Positions 16,494 through 24,495 of a DNA stretch of 64,000 nucleotides are shown one piece after another. The DNA lies in NCBI RefSeq assembly GCF_001083785.1, contig NZ_LAVL01000016.1, positions 35,219 to 99,218 on the forward strand. Reading direction: 5' to 3'. Source of the stretch: Nonomuraea sp. SBT364 (GTDB lineage Bacteria; Actinomycetota; Actinomycetes; Streptosporangiales; Streptosporangiaceae). The notes under the pieces were generated by a model. It worked only from the letters and a program-made list of their open reading frames with translations, did no database searches and was not told where the DNA came from. The translations under genes and the position numbers were made by a program. The first letter of the stretch is position 1, and each line of letters starts with the position of its first letter.

Positions 16494-17294
16494 ATGCCGG
16501 CGCTTTCACCAATCCGTCGCGCCACAGCCGGGGCGGTGGTGTGGTTGTGGCCGGGCCGCGCCCTGTACGCCGGGCCGTCGCTGCGGCTGGAGCCGCACTC
16601 CGGCGCGGTCGCGTGCATGGCCGTGGGCGTTGACGCGCCCTTCACCGTTCACCCGATGACCGGTGGCGAACTGCGGGTGCGCACCGCGCTCGTTGCCCCT
16701 CGGGTACGCCACCAGCTCACGGCGTCCGGCGACCACATGCTGTTCCTCTACCTCGACCCCGGCTCGGCGGACGACCGGGCGTGCCGCACCTGCTTCACCA
16801 CCGGCCATGAGAAGATCCTTGCCGAGCACCGGCACGAGGACGACCTGCTCACCTGGGCAGCGGAGTTGTCTTCGCAAACTCCCGTCCCGCACGTCACCGC
16901 CTGGATCACCAAGGCCACCGGCCACGCCAGGACGTCGTACGCCGACCCGCGGATCACGGCCGCGACCCAGCGGCTCATCGACGCCCACCAGCCGCTGCCC
17001 GCCGCCCCGCTGGCCGCCGAGCTGGGATTGTCGGAGTCTCGCTTCCTGCGGCTGTTCAGGCAGGGCACGGGGACGTCGTATCGCCGCTTCCGGCTGTGGG
17101 CGCAGATGCATCGGGCCGCGCGGGCGCTGGCGGCGGGCCACAATCTCACCCGCGCGGCGGCCGACGGCTATTTCGCCAGCCCGTCCCACTTGAGCACCGC
17201 GTTCCACGCCATGTTCGGCCTCACGCCCAGTGCCCTGCTCTCCCAGGGCCTGACGATCCGCTGCCTGGACCCATCACCTGACGCCGTCACCTAA
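16494..17294 (+). CDS. AraC-family regulator
   Basis: A 266-residue protein with a cupin-like N-terminal sensing region (about 1-130; LEPHSGAVACMAVGVDAPFTVHP) and a C-terminal double helix-turn-helix (about 165-255: APLAAELGLSESRFLRLFRQ, YRRFRLWAQMHRAARALAAG, FASPSHLSTAFHAMFGLTPS). The final helix motif is the AraC signature. It stands between two small membrane-protein genes, divergent from one and convergent (8-base tail overlap) with the other, inside the IS630-bounded insertion. It probably senses a small molecule and controls one or both membrane proteins; the ligand is unknown. ATG at 16494. Confidence 0.87.
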   Translation: MPALSPIRRATAGAVVWLWPGRALYAGPSLRLEPHSGAVACMAVGVDAPFTVHPMTGGELRVRTALVAPRVRHQLTASGDHMLFLYLDPGSADDRACRTCFTTGHEKILAEHRHEDDLLTWAAELSSQTPVPHVTAWITKATGHARTSYADPRITAATQRLIDAHQPLPAAPLAAELGLSESRFLRLFRQGTGTSYRRFRLWAQMHRAARALAAGHNLTRAAADGYFASPSHLSTAFHAMFGLTPSALLSQGLTIRCLDPSPDAVT

Positions 17295-17655
17295 GGCTCG
17301 CCAGCAACGCGCCTGCGGCGACGACCTCCACCCAGAAATAGCACCAGACGGGATAGAACGCCGTCGGCCGCTCGACCGCCCGCCCCACCAGCCGCCCGAA
17401 GGCCATGCCCAGCAGGGACACGGCGACGGTGACGACCACCCCCGTGCGCATCCCGCCCGCGTCGGCAAGCGCCATCAGCAACAGTCCGCCGACGGCCACG
17501 CCGAAGCCGCCGTACACCGCCCGGACCTCACTGCGCGCCTCGATCGAGTCGGCGATCATCCGGAACGGCCTGATCAGCACGGCGGGCGCGAACAACCCGA
17601 ACACACCCATCCCGAAAAAGAAGACCGCCACCATGGTGATCACTACAGCCTGCAC
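17287..17655 (-). CDS. DUF4345-like four-helix membrane protein
   Basis: About 122 residues with four membrane helices (VVITMVAVFFFGMGVFGLFAP; FGVAVGGLLLMALADA; GVVVTVAVSLLGMAFGRLV; YPVWCYFWVEVVAAGALLA). The pattern of RSEVRAVYGGFGVAVG between helices 1 and 2 and GRLVGRAVERPTAF between 3 and 4 is that of the DUF4345 family, whose function is unknown. GTG at 17655 is chosen for GGGGAG about 5 bases upstream; the longer open frame (to 17742) adds a non-hydrophobic Arg/Cys-rich stretch. The 3' end overlaps the AraC gene by 8 bases. Carried inside the IS630-bounded insertion. Confidence 0.72.
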   Translation of the reverse strand: MQAVVITMVAVFFFGMGVFGLFAPAVLIRPFRMIADSIEARSEVRAVYGGFGVAVGGLLLMALADAGGMRTGVVVTVAVSLLGMAFGRLVGRAVERPTAFYPVWCYFWVEVVAAGALLASLR

Positions 17656-17799
17656 GACAACTCCCCGGACCCGACGACAGTGGACGAGGCAGCCCAGCAT
17701 GCCTTCGACGCTGCGCGCAGTGCTTCCATGAACCTGCCGCAAACGGTCGGCAGGTCAAGGTGGTCCAACAGACGTCCCACGACGATGGGTGCCAGGACG

Positions 17800-19036
17800 A
17801 GTGCTGTGACCGAGGGGATCAGGCTGCGGGTTGGAGTGGTCGGCCGCCCCAGCGGATGCCTTTCTCACTGCGGATGCGGGCGCGTTCGCGGCGTTGGGCG
17901 GCCAGTACATCGGGATGGCGGGCATGAGCGTTGCGCCAGCGCAGGTAGGCGTGCAGCGCCCGGGTCTGGACGGTGTGGTTGGGGTGGTCGGAGCTGGCCA
18001 GGGTGAACTGGCGCAACGGTCCGAAGTGCGCCTCGATCGGATCGGCCCACGAGGCATAGGTCGGGGTGAACAGCAGCTCGACCTTGTTCTTCTTGGCCCA
18101 GGCGCGGATACGCCGGTTCTTGTGCGCCGACAGATTGTCCAGGATCACGTAGATCGGGGCGCCGTCCGGGCGGGCGGCGCGGATCGACTTCAGGGCGGCC
18201 CAGGTGTGGTCGATGCCCTTTCGCCGATGGTTGACACCCCACAGCAGGTCGTCGCCGACGGAGTAGCAGCCGTGGAAGTAGCGCACGCCGTGGGTGCGGT
18301 GGTAGGTGGCCGGCAGCCGGTCCGGCTCGCCCTGAGGAGCCCAGCCCGTCCCGGCGGTGGGGCGGATGCCGAGCGGGCCGAACTCGTCGAAGGCGAAGGT
18401 GCGCTCGGGCCGCTGGGTCAGGGCGTACTCGATCTGGTCGAGCTTGGTGTCGAAGTCGGGGTCGGGTGAGTCTTTCCAGGTCTTGGTGCGCTGGAAGGTG
18501 ATGCCGTGGCGGGCCAGCAGGGTGCGTAACGCTTCCCGGCCCAGGGTGAAGCTGCGACCGGGCATGCGGCGCAGGTAGTCGAGGAGCTTGCGGATGGACC
18601 AGCGGGTGAACGGCTGGCCGAGCTTGCTCGGGCGGGTGGCGGCCGTCTGCGCGATGAACTCTTCGTCGTCAGGACTCAGCAGGCGGGGACGGCCTCCCGC
18701 CCACCGAGGGTCCAGGCAGGCCGGCCCGATCTCGTTGAAGCGATGGATCACATCGCGCACCGTGTCCTCATCGGCCTGCACCAGCCGGGCGATGACCGGC
18801 ACGGTGTTGCCGCCGGCCGAGGCCAGCAGGATCATCGCCCGCCGATAGCGGACCGTGCTGGTCGTACCGCGCCGCACGATCCGCTGCAGCTTCTGGCCTT
18901 CCTGGTCCGTGAGCCTGCGGACCTTGACCGGTTGCGTCATCTGGCCTCCCGCGTGCCGATCGAACATGATCAGCACCATCCAACCGGCAGGAACGCCCTA
19001 CGCGCCAACCCGGTGATCATTTCCGGTCAAAGCACT
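17800..19036 (-). mobile_element. IS630-family insertion sequence
   Basis: About 1.24 kb, one transposase gene, with imperfect terminal inverted repeats: left AGTGCTGTGACCGAGG (from 17800), right, read inward, AGTGCTTTGACCGGAA (from 19036). The right end abuts TA (19036-19037). At the left end the preceding bases are CG rather than TA, so that end looks decayed or was not the end used in the last movement. The transposase stop lies inside the left repeat. The related remnant at 15919 provides a second, better-matching end in inverted orientation. Confidence 0.75.
17819..18940 (-). CDS. IS630-family transposase
   Basis: About 373 residues. The N-terminus has paired helix-turn-helix regions (MTQPVKVRRLTDQEGQKLQR; PVIARLVQADEDTVRDVIHR). 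The C-terminal DDE catalytic core is intact: Asp in TFAFDEFGPLG, Asp in VILDNLSAHKNRR and Glu in WADPIEAHFG, with IS630-typical spacing. It catalyses cut-and-paste insertion at TA. ATG at 18940 is chosen for GGGAGG five bases upstream; a longer frame starts at 18979. No frameshift or internal stop is visible, so the enzyme may be active. Only one terminal repeat of its own element keeps a TA. Confidence 0.93.
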   Translation of the reverse strand: MTQPVKVRRLTDQEGQKLQRIVRRGTTSTVRYRRAMILLASAGGNTVPVIARLVQADEDTVRDVIHRFNEIGPACLDPRWAGGRPRLLSPDDEEFIAQTAATRPSKLGQPFTRWSIRKLLDYLRRMPGRSFTLGREALRTLLARHGITFQRTKTWKDSPDPDFDTKLDQIEYALTQRPERTFAFDEFGPLGIRPTAGTGWAPQGEPDRLPATYHRTHGVRYFHGCYSVGDDLLWGVNHRRKGIDHTWAALKSIRAARPDGAPIYVILDNLSAHKNRRIRAWAKKNKVELLFTPTYASWADPIEAHFGPLRQFTLASSDHPNHTVQTRALHAYLRWRNAHARHPDVLAAQRRERARIRSEKGIRWGGRPLQPAA

Positions 19037-20648
19037 AGCGGTGGCGGCCGGGGGGCTCGTCGTGGCGGAGCGCGGCGCGGGCCGCCGTCAGGCGCTGGGT
19101 CTCGTCGCGTTCGGAGTGGTCGCCCGACACGTCGTCCGCCCAGGCGAGCAGCCGGCGCAGGTGGGCGCCGGCGCCGTCCGTGGTGATGCGAGGGCTGCCG
19201 AGGGCGACCTCGCCGCCGGTCCCGTCGATGGTGACCAAGGTGCCTTCGCCGAGGGCGCGCCCACCGGCGCTCACTGAGGCGGCGCCGACGACGAGGCCGG
19301 TGACGCCGACGACGGCGGGCTTCCCCATCGCCCGCGCGACGACCGCGGCATGACTGGCCGGTCCGCCACGCGCGGTGACGATCCCCGAGGCGGCGGCCAG
19401 GCCGCGCATGTCATGCGGGGACGTCTCCGGGCGGACGAGGATGACCGGGCCGTCCGCGGACATGCGCACCGCCGCGTCGGTCGTGGTCGCGATCCTGCCG
19501 GAGGCGACACCCGGGCACGCGCCCACGCCCCGGGCCACGATGTCGTCCCGCGCGGAGAGCGCCATGCGGGGTGTGCGGACGTGCCGGAGATGCTCCGGCG
19601 AGACCCTGAGCAGCGCTTCGCGCCGGCTGATCAGGCGCTCGTCGGCCAGCTCGGTCGCGACGCGGACGGCGGCGCCGCCCACGACCGCGCCGGGCCGGAC
19701 CTGCAGGATCCACAGCTTCCCCGCCTCGAAGGTGAACTCCACGTAGCACGCGTCGCGGTAGTGCTCCTCGACCCGGTCCAGGGCGTCGCTCAGCGCGGCC
19801 CACACAGCCGGTTCGCGACCGGCGAGCTCGCGCAGGGGCCGGGTCGGCGATCGGCCCGAGACGACGTCCTCGCCCTGACGCCCGAACAGCACGTCGCCGT
19901 ACGGGATGTTCTCCCCGGTGTTGGGGTCGCGGCTGAAGGCGACCCCGGTGCCGCTGTGCTCGTCGCGGTTCCCGTACACCATCGTCTGCACGATCGCGGC
20001 GGTGCCCAGATCGTGCGGGATGTCGTGCAGTTCGCGGTAGGTCCGCGCGCGCGGGGTGTCCCACGAGGAGAAGACGGTCCCGACCGCGAGCACCAGTTGC
20101 CGGCCGGCGTCGTCGGGGATGGGCCGGCCGCGCAGCCGGGCGAGCTCCTGGACCGCCTCGATCGCGTCGGCGAGCCGCGCCTCACCGTCCTGGGCGGCCA
20201 GGCCCGCGACGTCCGTGCCGGTGATCGCGGAGGCGAAGGTCGACAGGAACCGCAGCCGCGAGTCCAGGGCGAAGCCGGCGTCGCCGGTCTCGGCCGCCAG
20301 CCCGGCCGTCGCGCCGGTCGTCAGGCCGAGGTTGAGGACGGTGTTCAGCATGCCGGGCATCGACACGCTCGCCCCGGAGCGGACCGACACGGCCAGCGGC
20401 GTCCCCGCTCCGCCGAACCGGCGGCCGGTCGCGGCCTCCAGGCCGGCCAGGGCGGTCGCGAGCTCCTCGTCGAGCCCGCCGGGAAGCCGCCCCTCCCGCA
20501 GGAACGCCCGGCACGCCTCGGTGGTGACGACGAACCCGGCGGGCACCGGCAGGCCCAGACGGTGCAGCGCCACGAGGCCGTGCGCCTTGGCGCCGAGGAG
20601 CTCCGCGCCCTCCTCGACCTGCGCCGACAGCGGGCGGATCCACCTCAT
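19035..20648 (-). CDS. Truncated PPDK-like protein: ATP-grasp plus phosphohistidine domain
   Basis: A 537-residue protein homologous to the first two domains of pyruvate phosphate dikinase. Residues 1-330 form the nucleotide-binding part (ELLGAKAHGLVALHRLGLPV, SVRSGASVSMPGMLNTVLN, GTGVAFSRDPNTGE), and the swivelling domain has the phosphoacceptor His433 in GGPASHAAVVARAMGKPAVV. The C-terminal PEP/pyruvate TIM barrel of ~350 residues is absent, so the usual reaction is not possible alone; it may phosphorylate another acceptor. Similar short forms occur in mycobacteria (Rv1127c, as I recall). It overlaps its upstream partner by ATGA (20645-20648). The TAG stop (19035-19037) coincides with the TA at the right edge of the IS630 insertion. 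Confidence 0.85.
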   Translation of the reverse strand: MRWIRPLSAQVEEGAELLGAKAHGLVALHRLGLPVPAGFVVTTEACRAFLREGRLPGGLDEELATALAGLEAATGRRFGGAGTPLAVSVRSGASVSMPGMLNTVLNLGLTTGATAGLAAETGDAGFALDSRLRFLSTFASAITGTDVAGLAAQDGEARLADAIEAVQELARLRGRPIPDDAGRQLVLAVGTVFSSWDTPRARTYRELHDIPHDLGTAAIVQTMVYGNRDEHSGTGVAFSRDPNTGENIPYGDVLFGRQGEDVVSGRSPTRPLRELAGREPAVWAALSDALDRVEEHYRDACYVEFTFEAGKLWILQVRPGAVVGGAAVRVATELADERLISRREALLRVSPEHLRHVRTPRMALSARDDIVARGVGACPGVASGRIATTTDAAVRMSADGPVILVRPETSPHDMRGLAAASGIVTARGGPASHAAVVARAMGKPAVVGVTGLVVGAASVSAGGRALGEGTLVTIDGTGGEVALGSPRITTDGAGAHLRRLLAWADDVSGDHSERDETQRLTAARAALRHDEPPGRHR

Positions 20649-21265
20649 CGGGGGATCCCGAGCGTCGCGAGCAGGTCTTCGTGCAGCTCGGCCCACACGG
20701 CGTGGTAGGAGGCGGTGCCGTCGGTCAGGTACTCCAGCTCGCCCGATCCGGCCCGGTCGAGGGCTTCGCTCAGGCGGACCCGGTAGCGGCCGAAACGCGG
20801 CAACGCGGCGGACAGCTCGGCGCAGACGACCGTGGCGCGCCGGTCCAGGTCGGCGAACCGGCCGAGGACGCGGGCGTCGTAGGACGGGTCGGCGTGGTCG
20901 TTGGCGGTCATGACGCCGTCGACGGGCCTCAGCTGCCAGGCGGCGCAGAGGTCGAGGAGTTCGGGGTTGAGCACGAGGAAGCGCTCGAACGCGGCCGACA
21001 CCGCGGGGCGGGCGCCGGTCGATTCCAGCTCGGCGGTGATGCGCTCGGCGTTCGCGGCGCGGCCGGCGTCGGTCAGCCCCCACACGTTGAAGCCGTCAGA
21101 CATGTACGTGACGAGACCGGCGACCGCGAGATCGATCAGCTCGGACTCGACCGTGGACTCGTCCAGGCCGCCGGCCACGGCCAGCCGGGCGACGCCGGCC
21201 CAGCCGCCACAGCGCAGGGCATGGAGCAGCAGCGGGCCGACCCCGGTCCCGGGAAGCCCGGTCAC
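20645..21265 (-). CDS. Winged-helix protein partnered with PPDK-like gene
   Basis: A 206-residue protein. The N-terminal ~70 residues look like a MarR/ArsR-type winged helix (GWAGVARLAVAGGLDESTVESELIDLAVAG..., then GFNVWGLTDAGRAANAERI); the remainder is helical (FERFLVLNPELLDLCAAWQL, DPSYDARVLGRFADLDRRA, LPRFGRYRVRLSEALDRAGSG) with no family I can name. The pairing with a short PPDK-like gene resembles mycobacterial Rv1126c/Rv1127c, from memory. GTG at 21265 overlaps the TetR stop (GTGA) and its own stop overlaps the PPDK start (ATGA). The tight coupling suggests that this protein and the PPDK-like enzyme act together, perhaps as sensor or substrate domain and phosphotransferase. Confidence 0.72.
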   Translation of the reverse strand: MTGLPGTGVGPLLLHALRCGGWAGVARLAVAGGLDESTVESELIDLAVAGLVTYMSDGFNVWGLTDAGRAANAERITAELESTGARPAVSAAFERFLVLNPELLDLCAAWQLRPVDGVMTANDHADPSYDARVLGRFADLDRRATVVCAELSAALPRFGRYRVRLSEALDRAGSGELEYLTDGTASYHAVWAELHEDLLATLGIPR

Positions 21266-22368
21266 GCCCCTGCCTCCCGCGTCCGCGAACGGTCCGCGGC
21301 CCCGGCCGTGGCGGCCGCGTAGGCGGCGCCCCGCCCGCGGCTCCTGGCGATGATCACACCGTCCCGGACGCGCACGGCGGCCTCCGTCTCGTCGTCGCCG
21401 GTGAGCCCCATGGCCGCCGCCGCCGGAGCCCCGTCGACGACCAGCCGGACGCGCTGCCAGGTCCCGGGCGGGAACACGCCTCGCAGGCACCTGGTGAGGT
21501 CGCTGACCCGGAGCCGCACGAGGCTGCCGGTCTCGGCGGGGTCGCCGGTGACGACGACCACCGTGACCAGGTCGCCCGGACGGGCGGAGCGGACGGCCTC
21601 CTCGGCGGCGGACAGCCGCCGCGCGCCCAGCGCCACGACCAGGCCGTCGGCGCCGAGGTCGACCGGGCGTCCGGTGATCTGATCGCGCGATCCCGTGGGC
21701 GGGGCCCAGCGCTCCTGACACCGCTCGGCGGGCGCGACGTAGGGCAGGTACGGCGGAGCCCAGGTGTCGGCGAGGTCGAGCCCGGCCAGATACTGGCAGG
21801 CGCGGGTCCGGTCGAAGGGGTCGCCGAAGCCCGGGGCCAGTTCGGCCAGCAGGCCCGAACCGTTCAGCAGGGTCAGTACCAGCTCGGCCAGGCGCACGCG
21901 GCGCGGCGCGGCGTCGTCCGGCTCGCACGACTCCAGCGCGAGGCCGAGCAGCAACGCCTCCAGCCGGGCGAGCTGCGCCAGCACCACGCGTCCCTGCTCG
22001 TCATCGACGACGCCCACCAGGGAGCGCAGCCGCAGGCGGCCGCCCGCGGCGGGATCGTCGATCAGGGGCAGCCGCTCCAGCCACGCCCGGGCGAACGCGC
22101 CCAGGGCGTCGGCCGGTGACGCCGGTGGCTGGGCCGGGGCGACCGGGTCCGCGCTCTCGACCGTGTCGACGAGCACCGCCAGATACAGCGCACGCTTGCT
22201 CGGGAAGTTCGAGTAGACGGCGCCCCGGGTCAGCTCCGCCCGCTCGGCGATCCGGTCGACCTTGGCCGGGGCGTAGCCGTGCTCGACGAACTCCTCCCTC
22301 GCCGCCGCCAGCACCGATGCGCGGGTGCGTGCCTGCTGCTGGACGCGTGTCAGCCGGGCCATCGCCAC
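21262..22368 (-). CDS. TetR-family regulator with unusual C-terminal extension
   Basis: A 368-residue protein. Residues ~5-65 are a TetR DNA-binding domain (ARTRASVLAAAREEFVEHGY, VDRIAERAELTRGAVYSNFP, SKRALYLAV), and residues ~66-200 a helical ligand domain. A further ~150 residues (about 215-368) are not part of normal TetR proteins: they contain beta-rich stretches (DLVTVVVVTGD, WQRVRLVVDGAPAAAAMGL, AAVRVRDGVIIARSRG) that look like a degenerate thioredoxin/AhpC fold. GTG 22368 or ATG 22362 could start it; GGAGAGGA precedes both. It is the first gene of the coupled TetR-wHTH-PPDK operon and likely autoregulates it. Confidence 0.82.
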   Translation of the reverse strand: MAMARLTRVQQQARTRASVLAAAREEFVEHGYAPAKVDRIAERAELTRGAVYSNFPSKRALYLAVLVDTVESADPVAPAQPPASPADALGAFARAWLERLPLIDDPAAGGRLRLRSLVGVVDDEQGRVVLAQLARLEALLLGLALESCEPDDAAPRRVRLAELVLTLLNGSGLLAELAPGFGDPFDRTRACQYLAGLDLADTWAPPYLPYVAPAERCQERWAPPTGSRDQITGRPVDLGADGLVVALGARRLSAAEEAVRSARPGDLVTVVVVTGDPAETGSLVRLRVSDLTRCLRGVFPPGTWQRVRLVVDGAPAAAAMGLTGDDETEAAVRVRDGVIIARSRGRGAAYAAATAGAADRSRTREAGA

Positions 22369-22506
22369 TCCTCTCCTCTACGACCCGACCAGGATACTCA
22401 CATAATCCAGATGCTGTTGTCATTTGATCGAGCCCACGGGGAACCGCTCGAACGTCGGCGCGCCCGGCGCGGGAGGCGGGGTGGTCGAGGCCGGCCGGAC
22501 CCAGTT

Positions 22507-23733
22507 TCAGTTCGGAGCGGAACGCTCCGCGGCTCGGGGCCCGGCGATCAGCGGTTCGGCGAGCACGGTGAGCAGGGCGGCCGCCGCGGCGATGCCACCG
22601 GCGAGCGCGGTGGCCCGCACACCGGCCGACGGCAGCACGACCCCGCCCAGATACGACCCGGCCGCGATCCCGACGTTGAAGGCGGCGGACTGTCCGGCCG
22701 AGGCGAGGTCGCTGCTCCCCGGCGCCACTTCCAGAACCCTGTTGGACAGCGCGGGCGTCAGCGCGCCCATGGCGAACCCGGACAGCGCCAGCAGCGCCAC
22801 GACGGCCGCCGCCGTCCCGGCGAAGACGTACATGCCGAACATCGAGACCGCCAGTAACGCGATGGGGACCCCGAGGGCCAGCCGCTGGTGACGATCGGAG
22901 GCGATTCCCCCCGCGGCGATGCCGGCGAAGTCCGCCACCCCCCGTGCCAGCAGCACCACGCTGATCGCCGCGGCCGGGATGCCGGTGACGTCCGTAAGGA
23001 AGACGGCCGTGTAGGTGAAGGCGCTGAAGAGCCCGGTCACCGCCAGCGCGGTGGCGACCAGCACGATCAGGTAGCGGCGGACGTCCGGGCTGCTGCCGGT
23101 CGCGGCGTGCCCCTGGCCGGGCGCCACGCCCGGCATCAGCGTGACGACCGCCGCGCACGCCAGGAGCGCCAGGATCGCCAGCGCGACGAAGGCCGTACGC
23201 CATCCCGCCTGCTGGCCGAGCCAGGTGCCCGCGGGAACGCCGGCCATCGGGGCGAGCGCGGCGCCGCCGAAGACCACGGACGTGACCCTGCCGCGTACGT
23301 GGACGGGGAACATGCCGGCGGCGGCCGGGGCCACGACCGCCCAGAAGAGCGCCTGGGTGACCGCGATGACGATGCGCGACCACAGCAGGACCTGGAAGTC
23401 GCCGGCCGCGGCGCACACCAGCGTGGCGACCGTCAGCACCGCCAGGAGCGCCGCCATCAGGGGGCGGCGGGGGATCCGCTGCGTGATGTAGGCGAGCGGC
23501 ATCGAGATCACCGCGACGGTGACGGCGTAGGAGGTGAGGAGCAGCCCGGCCGTCGTCGCCGACACGTGCAGGTCGGCCGAGATCAGGGGGAGGATGCCGA
23601 TCGGCAGCGTCTCCATGGCGACGTAACAGAACGCCGCCGTGGACAGTGAGACGAGGGCGCCGAGGGCGCGGGGCGGCGCGTCGGTGATCCGCCCGCGGGG
23701 GGCGGGCGCGGCGTTGTGATCCACGCCGGCCAC
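22507..23733 (-). CDS. MFS transporter, DHA1-type efflux
   Basis: A 408-residue major facilitator with 12 predicted helices. The first half has the family pattern ISADLHVSATTAGLLLTSYA and the loop 2-3 motif (TQRIPRRPLMAALLAVLT), and the antiporter motif C region is GGAALAPMAGVPAGTWLGQQ, typical of drug and sugar-efflux proteins of the AraJ/CmlR kind. The transport substrate cannot be told; efflux of a small organic compound driven by protons is likely. GTG at 23733 is the first in-frame start; GTG at 23724 is possible, and neither has a strong ribosome site. It is followed after 139 bases by the TetR gene on the same strand. Confidence 0.9.
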   Translation of the reverse strand: MAGVDHNAAPAPRGRITDAPPRALGALVSLSTAAFCYVAMETLPIGILPLISADLHVSATTAGLLLTSYAVTVAVISMPLAYITQRIPRRPLMAALLAVLTVATLVCAAAGDFQVLLWSRIVIAVTQALFWAVVAPAAAGMFPVHVRGRVTSVVFGGAALAPMAGVPAGTWLGQQAGWRTAFVALAILALLACAAVVTLMPGVAPGQGHAATGSSPDVRRYLIVLVATALAVTGLFSAFTYTAVFLTDVTGIPAAAISVVLLARGVADFAGIAAGGIASDRHQRLALGVPIALLAVSMFGMYVFAGTAAAVVALLALSGFAMGALTPALSNRVLEVAPGSSDLASAGQSAAFNVGIAAGSYLGGVVLPSAGVRATALAGGIAAAAALLTVLAEPLIAGPRAAERSAPN

Positions 23734-23844
23734 TATGCCGGGGGATGCGGGCGCGCCGACAGCTGTTTACGTCACGTTCGTCACCCTTCGGGTGGGCGCC
23801 TGCCGAAGGGGTGCTGACATGTCAGATGCCTCATGCCGGGGACG

Positions 23845-24495
23845 TCAGTCGAGGACCCTGGCGTGCAGGGCGCGCAGCACCGCGTTGGTGCGGTCCCGGG
23901 CCCCGAGCTTGAGCAGCACGGTCGAGACGTGGTTCTTGACGGTGCCCTCGGCCAGGAACAGCGCCCGCGCGATCTCGCGGTTGCTGTAGCCCTCCGCGAC
24001 GAGCCGGAGCACCTCCAGCTCGCGCTCGGTGAGCTGCTGGACGGCGGGCAGGTCGGCCTCGTCCGGCGGCTGACGGCGGCGCACCGCGCGCAGCAGCCGG
24101 TCGGTGATCGACGGCGAGATCAGCGTCCCCCCGTCGGCCAGGACGCGGATGGCCCGGGTCAGCCGCTCCAGCGTCACGTCCTTCAGCAGGTAGCCGCCCG
24201 CGCCCGCCCGCATCGCGTCCAGCACGAGGGTGTCGTTGTCGAACGTGGTCAGCACGAGCACCGGCGGCACCTCGCCCGTCCACTCGCGCAGCGCGTCGAG
24301 CGTCCAGAGGCCGTCGTGGCGCGGCATGCGCAGGTCGAGCAGGACGACGTCGGGGGAGTGCTCCTCGATCGCCGCCAGCGCCGACATGCCGTCGTCGGCC
24401 TCCCCGGCGACCTCGATGTCCTCGGTCAGGTCGAGAAGGCTGCGGATGCCCTGCCGCACCAGGGTCTGGTCGTCGACCACGATCACGCGGATCAT
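23845..24495 (-). CDS. NarL/LuxR-family two-component response regulator
   Basis: A 216-residue regulator. The receiver domain (1-120) has the acidic pair in VIVVDDQTLV, phosphoacceptor Asp in VVLLDLRMPRHDG and the conserved Lys in YLLKDV. The LuxR helix-turn-helix is at about 150-210 (LTERELEVLRLVAEGYSNRE, IARALFLAEGTVKNHVSTVL). It is activated by the kinase whose stop overlaps its start (ATGA, 24492-24495) and probably controls the divergent ABC exporter at 25761, the common arrangement for such pairs in actinobacteria. Confidence 0.94.
   Translation of the reverse strand: MIRVIVVDDQTLVRQGIRSLLDLTEDIEVAGEADDGMSALAAIEEHSPDVVLLDLRMPRHDGLWTLDALREWTGEVPPVLVLTTFDNDTLVLDAMRAGAGGYLLKDVTLERLTRAIRVLADGGTLISPSITDRLLRAVRRRQPPDEADLPAVQQLTERELEVLRLVAEGYSNREIARALFLAEGTVKNHVSTVLLKLGARDRTNAVLRALHARVLD

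Larger units (their letters stand above)
15920..19037. mobile_element. 3.1-kb IS630-bounded insertion with TA at both edges
   Basis: The segment begins CTAGTGTCGTGACCGG (from 15919) and ends with the inverse-complementary CCGGTCAAAGCACTAG (to 19038). Both edges carry TA (15920-15921 and 19036-19037), the target duplicated by IS630/Tc1-type transposases. Read inward, the two ends agree at 25 of the first 29 bases. Inside are a remnant IS630 end, a membrane-protein gene, an AraC regulator, a DUF4345-like gene and an intact IS630 transposase. Joining the flanks at one TA recreates a compact convergent junction between the phosphatase and the PPDK-like gene, whose TAG stop is regenerated. Whether the whole segment moved as one unit or formed by nested events is inference. 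Confidence 0.6.

Noticed and set aside
17800..17822. Left end of the IS630 as a clean, functional terminus
   Set aside because: It matches the right end only with a gap and lacks the TA target base pair, so I treat it as decayed and the 15919 end as the better partner.
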